From Psilocybe azurescens (lineage: Eukaryota > Basidiomycota > Agaricomycetes > Agaricales > Agrocybaceae): 27,307 nucleotides of DNA. This document shows, one piece after another, positions 20,707 to 27,307 of this stretch. The position numbers and the translations under genes are program-made. The stretch lies in the NCBI GenBank assembly GCA_023853785.1, contig JAJIRX010000179.1, positions 1 through 27,307 on the forward strand, read 5' to 3'. Every line of letters starts with the position of its first letter. Position 1 is the stretch's first letter. The notes beneath the pieces were generated by a model, which searched no databases, was not told the DNA's origin, and was given only the letters and a program-made list of their open reading frames with translations.

Positions 20707-21709
20707 ATGTACTTCGACATCGATGACTCGTATGAACAGTGGTCCAGCTCTTCCGACGTAAACTTCGTCTCCCCACAGAATCTTATCAACGTAAACGTCG
20801 TCTCCCCGCAGAATCTTATCAACACGACGAATACCCCGCAACAACGCAATCGCAGGGATGCCCCGACCAAGGTACATTCCACATCTCCATCCTCAGCCGC
20901 CGCGATTCCGCTCACGCTCGCGCACTGGTACAGGTCGACGTCAGCGGATCCGACATGTCCCAAGTCTGCCTTCTGGAGCCCGGGAAACGGCACCTCCTCT
21001 CCCAGGCACACGACCCCATCCCCACCGCCCACACCATCATGAACGGCGAATACGAGGCCGCCCTGCGCGCCATCCGGGAGGCGGCCGACGTCGTCGCCAT
21101 CGTGCCCCGGCTGCCGCAACACACAGGGCCGCTGTCCGTCCCCAGCATCGCCTTCAGCGTGCGCGGCCGGCCGGGCGTGTACCTCCACGAGCTCGGGGCC
21201 GTGCAGATCGACAACGCGTCGGACCCCGTGTTCGAGGGCATGGGGTGGAAGCGCACCCGTGTGGAAATCGATGTGAGCATTGCGCTTCGCATTCTTCTTG
21301 TTCTTCTATCCCCGCACCCCGGCGCCTCGTGGTTGACGCCCTGAACTTACTCTGTGCTGCAGTGACCAGGCATACAGCGCGTAGGACGCAACAACAACCT
21401 CCCGTGCCTCCCGAACCAGGGGTTCTACACCCGTCAGGAGGTCGCGCGCGAGATCGGGAAGCGGGTCCGCGAGGTGCTCCTTCCGGGCACGACCAGCAAA
21501 GCAATGTACGTCTTCTCCTTTTTGTCCCAATCGAATGGAATCAACTCGTGCTACTGTGCCTGTAATGTCCGACGATGACCTTCCCACTGACTAGCCTACC
21601 TACCTTGCACGCCATGACGCAATATTATAGGACTACGCACGCCAAGAGCTTAACAGAAACACCCGGCGGTGGGATATCCGATCTATCGACTACTACCGCG
21701 TCCGTGTGA
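20707..21709 (+). CDS. Uncharacterised basidiomycete protein
   Basis: Four exons give a consistent 236-residue model: 20707-20871, 20934-21272, 21378-21505 and 21631-21709. I do not recognise an established domain. The core (VCLLEPGKRHLLSQAHDPIP, ALRAIREAADVVAIVPRLPQ, PSIAFSVRGRPGVYLHEL, DPVFEGMGWKRTRVEID) resembles hypothetical proteins typical of mushroom genomes, in which I recall a GW...WPG motif. The best acceptor for exon 3, at 21363, would place TGA directly after the junction (TGA-P-G-I-Q instead of the expected W-P-G), so I used the acceptor before 21378, which keeps the frame. Exon 1 contains an in-frame 33-nt tandem duplication. The N-terminal 55 residues are low complexity. No signal peptide. 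Exon 2 and 3 are markedly GC-rich relative to the flanks. Confidence 0.6.
20758..20823 (+). repeat. Two in-frame 33-nt tandem units
   Basis: Units 20758-20790 and 20791-20823 differ at 2 of 33 bases. Each encodes VN-F/V-VSPQNLIN. Each unit begins with GTAAAC and has a CCCC(A/G)CAG 21 nt later, so it mimics a splice donor and acceptor, but 21 nt is too short for a normal intron. Confidence 0.85.
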
Positions 21710-22115
21710 TTGGAATTAACTACTACTTCAACTGGGTCCCAGTCCTGGCGATCGATGACAAGTGATATGATATTTCTCCCCGGGGACCTACTGTTAACAC
21801 TACTCCAAGCCTTCCAATTTTACGTGATTATTTGTATGCCAGTAGGACGATGTCGTCCTGCCGTATATCTATACCATAATTGTCACCTTTTTGTGTGAGT
21901 AATCATGTTGCACTGATAGCAATAGTTCTGGCCGTGATTTTTAAATAAATCATATCGAATCAGATATGTACTGACAATGAAGAGTTCCGTCATACTGACC
22001 GAAATCCCTGTGGCGTCTCGACGGCCGCGACTGCACCACGTGATAATCAAGGACATACTTATAATTGACTTGGGAGGCTCACGAGTCACCGCAAAAGAAC
22101 ACAGTATCAAAACAG
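21710..22115. other. Intergenic region
   Basis: About 0.4 kb of AT-rich sequence between the gene ending at 21709 and the GNAT relic. I see no gene, RNA or repeat here. Confidence 0.5.
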
Positions 22116-22871
22116 CCTACCCCACGGACGCGCACAATATGGGACGCCACTGTCGATTGCTTCATATGACTTGATCATCTGCGGTCTTCTGATGCTACTC
22201 AGCAAGCGCCCGACTTCGACTTCGGAATTACCCGTAACTAGAACAGATACAGGGATAGCGATGTGGTAGCGGGCGTTTTCCTGCTCTCCTTACATTGATT
22301 CTTGTTCCAATTCGGGTTCAAACCCACTGTTCGCCAAATTCTGGAGAGACATCTCAAAGACATAGCCAGTCATTATGGCTTGGGTAAAGCCATTGACCAG
22401 GAGACTTCAAGAAGTCAGGAGGAGTATGTCTCTCATACCGAGAAATGGATTTTGGGTGGCTGAAATCTAAGGAGGAGAGCACAGTTTCTAGATAATTGAA
22501 ACTGTTGGTCTCGGTGAGCACCTACCATGTATTAAATGAGGGGGATAACCAGTAATAGTCACCCTAATACATACAAAATCAAGACTGCAGCACGAGTAAG
22601 GAGCCCACAAGCTCCGAGAGTCGCAAGTTCGCCGCATGGTCGTATCACATCATCACCGCGGACAAGTAGTCGCACTCCAGCTGCTCAAACCGTCTTCGCT
22701 CACGCTTGGGCTCATGGGACAAAGCCAATTTTCCTCTCGACTTCGTCATATCAGGACGAAGCGACCACGATATATAAAGCTTTTGAAAGGCGATTTGACA
22801 GGAAGCAGAAAATATCGTTTCTTTCACAGCCGATTTATTTTAGTATAGATTTTGGTGCTTGTCGGTCGTGA
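22116..22871 (+). pseudogene. Truncated GNAT acetyltransferase relic, opposite orientation
   Basis: Nucleotide similarity to exon 2, intron 2 and exon 3 of the GNAT gene at 9629-10602 is obvious along most of the span: CTTGATCATCTG (hairpin region), the GCGGGCGTTTTCCTG block, GAACTGTTGGTCTCGG at the exon 2 end (with GA/AC variation), the retained intron with AATCAAGACT.CAGCAC, then FAHAWAHGTKPIFLSTSSYQ and KISFLSQPIY in the C-terminal part. Exon 1 is missing and several frame breaks occur within what remains, including loss of the RRMVV...KG motif-A frame. The retained intron shows it arose by DNA duplication, not from a reverse-transcribed mRNA. It lies about 12 kb from the cluster and is inverted relative to it. 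Confidence 0.82.
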
Positions 22872-23951
22872 GCTTTCGAAGCACTGGACTACAGTGTCAA
22901 CAGCATAAAACGAGCTCTCATGCTCCGCAGAAAACAAACATATCCGGGATGGTAACGCACAGACAAAGTGGTAGTGCCACTCTCACCTCCAAGCCTGCGT
23001 GTAACAACAGCCCAGTTACGGGGCCTTCAATAGGATGTGGCGCGTGTGGCGCGTCCGCTAATAGGTACAGTGCATTTGATTAGGGGTGTGGCCATATGTC
23101 CCAATAATGCCAATAGACGGAAGTATATCTTGCTCATTGTGTAGGATTTGTGTGGCGTGTGTGGCGCCACAACGATCGTCGACGGGCCATAGCAAGCTGT
23201 ACAATGGCAATGGCACCAGAAGTATTTACTCGGACAATGGACTAATGACTGTTAACTTGGTTATAACAACACGGAGGCATTGTTCCCGGGAAACACCGGG
23301 CACCACGGTAAAAGATGGAGTCTGATTAGTTCTTTAGCATCGAGAACAAGGTGAGATTTGAGGCAAAAGCAAGAAGCCAACGCCAAGGGCGTCCATTGTC
23401 CGAAATTTGTATGTCCACTTATAGTAAAAAGATGGTGTTAATTTATAATAACAATGACTGAACAACTCCCGAACAGTGGACATTGCGGTTCGCAGCTAAT
23501 TTCTGTGATGGTGTCATTGATCATGAATTAAATCAGATAACTCTAAGTAACTGTGGTGGTTGTCTAAAGTAGCTAGGCACAAGTAATAAACAAGGTCGTT
23601 AAATAAAAAATAAAAATGAGGGTATCAAGAAAGGTGAATATCCAAAGAGCAGGCTATCTACTATCTACTTGGTATCTACAAAATAAGTCCAAACCGAAAG
23701 CAAAAAATCGAAGCAGGGTGCAAAGTACGATGATGAATCCGCTGGTGATGGTGATGGTGATGATATAGGTGTAATCCGCGCCGAGAGCCCTAAAAAGAAA
23801 AGAAAAAAACAAGCAAGGTGAGTATGAGGAGTCAAAAACTGGACAAATTCTGGTCTTCGCGACCAGCAGTGAAAACGCTGTCCGTCTGTCCCAAGCCTGA
23901 GCAGCCCCCAGCCCCCGTGCTCAGTGCTCAGCGGCAGGCAGAGCAGAGTTT
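22872..23951. other. Gene-poor region with GTGGCG-rich patches
   Basis: Two short clusters of GTGTGGCGCG/GTGTGGCGTG-like words occur at about 23034-23056 and 23147-23170. A GAT/GGT microsatellite lies at about 23744-23762. The part 23690-23820 could be a last exon of the minus-strand gene to the right: a strong pyrimidine tract and AG occur on the minus strand just above 23790. I could not prove this. Confidence 0.4.
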
Positions 23952-23962
23952 TCACTGCTGGT
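23862..23962. repeat. 15-bp perfect inverted repeat (hairpin arms)
   Basis: Left arm ACCAGCAGTGAAAAC at 23862-23876 is the exact reverse complement of 23948-23962, with a 71-nt spacer. It sits at or just beyond the 3' end of the minus-strand gene to the right. Confidence 0.75.
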
Positions 23963-25557
23963 ACCGAGGACGAGCACGCGTCGTCACGCCGGACAAAACG
24001 AGCAAACGCCTCATTACCTCGATGACGACATCCCGATGACGGCCACCCAAGGAGACTTCGCCCTGCATAACCTGTACAGCGCGAAGATGTGCAGGCGCCG
24101 GATGTCGATTCTCCGGAAATCCCATATCGCATCTGGACCCGCAGGTGGCTGCATAGAGTAAACCAGTGCAGGTGGCAAGTCAGTCACGTAGTCCATGTTC
24201 ATGCTATAATGATAATGAACGTACCGTGTAGTACTCATCGAGGGACCCGGCTCTCTTCTGCAATTTCTCAATGTGCAGTTGGATGAGCGATGCGACTTCA
24301 TACAATACCTGCCCTCGCGTGTGCCACTTCCCTCGCTGTTCACTTTCACGTAATTGCTGTCAAATATAAATCCAGGGAGCTGCATTGCATTAGCCAAATG
24401 ATATATCGGGGAACATTGACAGAAGGCACATACAGTCATCTGGAATGATATCTGCTTACCCCCATAGCCCTCAAAGCAGTCCGATTCATCCTCACCGTCT
24501 ATCCTCACTACCTGGTGGCATATGTCCACTATGCGAGGACCAGGTGTACCCCGCACGCTGTACAGAATTGTGTCCCGTACATAGTGATTTGCCATTGACA
24601 TTGGGACTACCAAGTCCAACGATGCGTCCAAAGGTGAGAACATGAAATGTTCGAAGTAATGCTCAGGTGCTTTCGGAACACCCATTCTAAATTTCTTCAG
24701 CAGCCATCTTGTGTTCGTTGGCGACAACATTGCTCCCGTCCGGGACACCCACACCTTTGTCGGCTTCCCGATTGACGCCGGGTCATAATGCCGACGGTAT
24801 ATAGGTGCCGGTGGGGATGGACCAAACTATGATCGTCGGGAATTGAAGATGTTTGCGAAGAACGACTATGAGGAATGCGACCGTCAAGACTAATGGTGGG
24901 GGTGGGTTGGCAGTAGACTGGGTATTGTGGTGGTGGTAGGGGAGTGCCCATGCTACCAGGCAAAGGGGGTAATGAAGAGGGATATGACCCCGTCGAGGAT
25001 GCAGGGGAATGAAGCCTCCCGAGATTGTTGGTGTCATGAGAGTATGTAGAGACGGGGTGGGGATAGCTAGGCATCTGGCTGATGCTGCTTGTCGGCAGGT
25101 CATAGTGGTACCATGAATTGGCGGCGGGCAGTGTGTAATATACTGAGTCTTGATCAGTACTTACGCCCACATGACCATTCTACATAGAGACAGGATGCCG
25201 GTGTAAGTTAATGTTTGTGAGCCTAAGTGCGCAAGACAGACCTGGTAATTGCTATTGCCATATGTGGCATCGAGGGGGGAGGGGATTGTGGTGCCCCTGA
25301 AGATTCTCGGTATCGAACATCGAGCTCGGATAGGTATATCGAGGGTTTTCTGGCGATATGGGGGCAGTTGAATGGCTGTAGTAGTGATATTCATTACCCA
25401 GCTAGAAGATAGCAAACATTTTTGTTCATGAACGCGGTGCGGTGTGTAGGACTACAAGAGGACAAACCTGTTCGTCTACCCTGCTCGAGCTACTGCTGCT
25501 GGGCTGCCCCAAGGGGGCGTACTGAGAGCTGTATAGGTCGTGATGATAGTTCTGCAT
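23952..25557 (-). CDS. Unrecognised Tyr/Pro/Ser-rich protein, frame broken, 3' end uncertain
   Basis: I do not recognise the family. The gene starts with ATG at 25557 (MQNYHHDLYSSQYAPLGQPS). Exons are 25557-25468, 25401-25242, 25179-24755, 24707-about 24460, about 24379-24232 and about 24166 onward. The N-terminal 240 residues are disordered and rich in Y, P, S and H. A structured C-terminal part begins at RWLLKKFRMGVPKAPEHYFE and continues with FMFSPLDASLDLVVP, RIVDICHQVVRIDGEDE, FIFDSNYVKVNSEG, an amphipathic helix (VLYEVASLIQLHIEKLQKR) and DFRRIDIRRLHIFALYR. Continuity requires changes in runs at 25274-25279 (one C too many), 24459-24463 (one G too many, or intron retained), 24312-24314 (one G too few) and 24076-24077 (one G too few). 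The last would extend the protein to GEVSLGGRHRDVVIE; otherwise a stop comes at 24014. The domain layout could suit a regulatory protein, but that is a guess. Confidence 0.55.
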
Positions 25558-26809
25558 GATAAAGTCAAAAGTTGTTATAGTAGGGGGATGTGAGGAAGAG
25601 ATAAGACGGTGTAAGGCGAAAGACGCACATAACGCGAATGTCAACAATTATAGTGAGCCCAAGTAACGTGACCGCCTTTCGGGATTGTCCAATGAGATAT
25701 CTAGGGGTTGGATAGGTGTTGTGAAGGGCCTGAAATGGCTGGCCAACAGTGACAGGCTGAGGGGATTATTGTTACGACCATGGTACTGCCAGGCCGGAGC
25801 AGGCCAATAGAAGGATCGATAAATTGAAGGCCCACTGTGTATTAGTCGATTTTGTAGAGGTTGGGGGCCGGGTAGCGATGGAATGAAGACAGTCAGTGGC
25901 CATGATGATGCAGCAGTTGAGAGGGAAGGAACGAATTAAGGCCAGTCGTGGAGATTATGTTTGTTCAGTAAAAACTCCGATGTTTGAACCTCAATGCCGA
26001 CTTTGCCGAAATCAAGCCGAAATATACTTACATCTAGTTTTAATGCATCATGGCTGTTCTAAAATTCTACAACTTGTTCATAAATTTGACTCTTCATACT
26101 TAATTTTTATTCAGAGGTTCCTGCTTGGACCACAGTCCGAACCTTCTTCACTATACACGGAAATATAAAATCTTTATTTGGTACTCGGCATTAAAATTAA
26201 TTACTGCCAATTACGTAATAAATGATTAAGTTTGGATGTGTCGTCTTCCTCTTTTCTCCTTCCAGCTCTGCCCTTGTTCCCTTTTCGTTAGGCCTCTCCT
26301 TCCCTGTAGGCACTCTGTTTCTGGTCACAGACACAAGTGGCTCATAATCGACTTATCATCCACATTTAAAGTCCTTTTGCTTTAGCGCCCAGCGCATATT
26401 TGTGCGGTTTACTCTCAGTGTATGGCCCTTCGGTGTTACTGGTCAAAATATCGCCAACTATTTACCGCTTTGTAGGTCCAATTCACATAATGATACGTCT
26501 ATCATCTTCTACGCTTTTGATTCCTGATGACACTAAGTGGCAGAGATTGTCCATTCTAGTATATCCCTATGGCCTTCAAAGTATCTCTGTTGGGAGGTGT
26601 ATAACACCACTTCCTTTAGTAGATTATCGATCGCTAGTGGGCCACCGCCTCAACTGCATGGCCCTTCGCTATGCCCTCAACTTTTCTGCTTCTTATTAAA
26701 CCAGTAGCCTCTCTTCTTTTCGTCAAGATCGACAGAGGCCATAATGCTCCCTCATCCTCAGTCACACATCCCAAACAGTACGATATAGGTGCAACAATAA
26801 GATTGAAAG
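25558..26809. other. Intergenic region, possible 5' exon of the right-edge gene
   Basis: About 1.25 kb between the divergent starts of the gene at 25557 (minus) and the right-edge gene (plus). Short frames at 25896-26168 and 26400-26699 have no recognisable features. An ATG near 26742 (reading MLPHPQSHIPN) could begin the right-edge gene, but I could not connect it in phase. Confidence 0.4.
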
Positions 26810-27307
26810 GCTATACAGTCATGGGGAGCTGCTTCTCGACTTGGCTCGTTGATTAGCGTCTATGTGAGGCAAAAAGTTGCGAAAGCCTTGGTGCCCATCC
26901 ATGTAGGTCATTACTTTCACCATACACAATGGAGAAGTGCGGTGGTTGATGATTATTATTTTAGGACCTACTTCCGCCGTGGGATCCCAGAAGCAAAATC
27001 GACAACTTGTACATCTTTGCGATGTATCTCCCTGTACATGACCAACCTGGTCGTAACGAGCTTCAAGCCCGGGCGCCGCAGGCATGGGTTGCAGTCCTAG
27101 GGTTCCCAGATAGCAGCGATGAAAGCTCTATCCTCACCGGATATTCTCGTTGAGGATAGAACTTTTATCACTGGTTTGCTGGATGATACCGAGAGTCCAC
27201 GACGAAGCATCATTCGAGTTTTCTCTGACTCACGCCGAGAACGCTGCCAGCTTACCATGTCATTCGAGTCTGTCTTCACCTTATGCAGCTTTTCTTTTGT
27301 TCGATTA
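26810..27307 (+). CDS. Unrecognised protein, partial, runs off the right edge
   Basis: Two exons join in phase: 26810-26902 (AIQSWGAASRLGSLISVYVR ... ALVPIH) and 26965 onward (DLLPPWDPRSKIDNLYIFAM, then LPVHDQPGRNELQARAPQAW, VAVLGFPDSSDESSILT). The intron is 62 nt with GTAGGT and a pyrimidine-rich TTTTAG end. After SSILT the frame stops at a TGA a few codons later, but the frame one base over (PDILVEDRTFITGLLDDTE, ESPRRSIIRVFSDSRRERC) is open to the edge, so a one- or two-base error near 27137-27140, in a CC-GG stretch, is likely. The real start is upstream and not resolved. No family recognised; the amino-acid make-up looks like a soluble globular protein. Confidence 0.5.

Noticed and set aside
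22314..22325. GGGTTCAAACCC, which looks like a tRNA T-arm
   Set aside because: It aligns to the membrane-hairpin exon of the GNAT genes, and no acceptor stem or anticodon arm surrounds it.
22872..23330. Possible CRISPR-like or satellite array from repeated GTGGCG words
   Set aside because: The repeats are short, irregular and few, and the organism is a fungus. No array structure is present.
23700..23820. Plus-strand lysine-rich exon with a nuclear localisation signal
   Set aside because: It is the complement of a strong minus-strand pyrimidine tract, its upstream frame meets a stop, and no start exon is found. Kept only as an open question.

Overview
The window is nuclear DNA of a filamentous basidiomycete, most likely an agaricomycete mushroom. 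Genes are broken by many short introns (about 45-80 nt, GT-AG with CTAAT/CTAAC-like branch sites). There are no bacterial operon features. A DUF6593 protein, a fungal Rad7, a fungal eIF2A and a fatty-acid CoA ligase all read as fungal. Base composition is moderate except for a very GC-rich exon of the eIF2A gene (about 17.6-18.6 kb) and part of the gene at 20.9-21.5 kb.

Layout from left to right: (1) long-chain acyl-CoA synthetase, minus strand, 3' end cut by the left edge; (2) single-exon DUF1349 protein, minus, 2854-3567; (3) Rad7-like nucleotide-excision-repair protein, plus, 4953-7159; (4) DUF6593 protein, plus, 7430-8299; (5) a cluster of three related GNAT acetyltransferase units, all minus: a dead copy (8.5-9.4 kb), an intact copy (9629-10602) and a nearly intact copy (10971-11944); (6) acyl-CoA dehydrogenase, minus, 12 exons, 13050-15008; (7) an AT-rich, gene-poor 2.3 kb stretch with a 49-bp inverted repeat; (8) eIF2A, minus, 17356-20046; (9) an unrecognised basidiomycete protein, plus, 20707-21709; (10) a fourth, truncated GNAT relic in the opposite orientation, 22.1-22.9 kb; (11) an unrecognised Tyr/Pro/Ser-rich protein, minus, about 23.95-25.56 kb; (12) the start of an unrecognised plus-strand gene that runs off the right edge.

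The genes look mostly unrelated: housekeeping lipid metabolism, DNA repair and translation, with an accessory GNAT family expansion between them. I see no secondary-metabolite cluster, no complete transposon and no convincing new multi-gene system.

The strongest recurring signal is technical or evolutionary. Conserved proteins can be followed through the window only if about a dozen one- or two-base shifts are allowed, nearly all in runs of A, C or G. They occur in the acyl-CoA synthetase, Rad7, eIF2A and the two unrecognised genes, while the acyl-CoA dehydrogenase, DUF1349, DUF6593 and one GNAT gene are perfectly in frame. I read this as uncorrected homopolymer errors in the assembly rather than several independent pseudogenes. 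All exon coordinates come from reading splice signals by eye.
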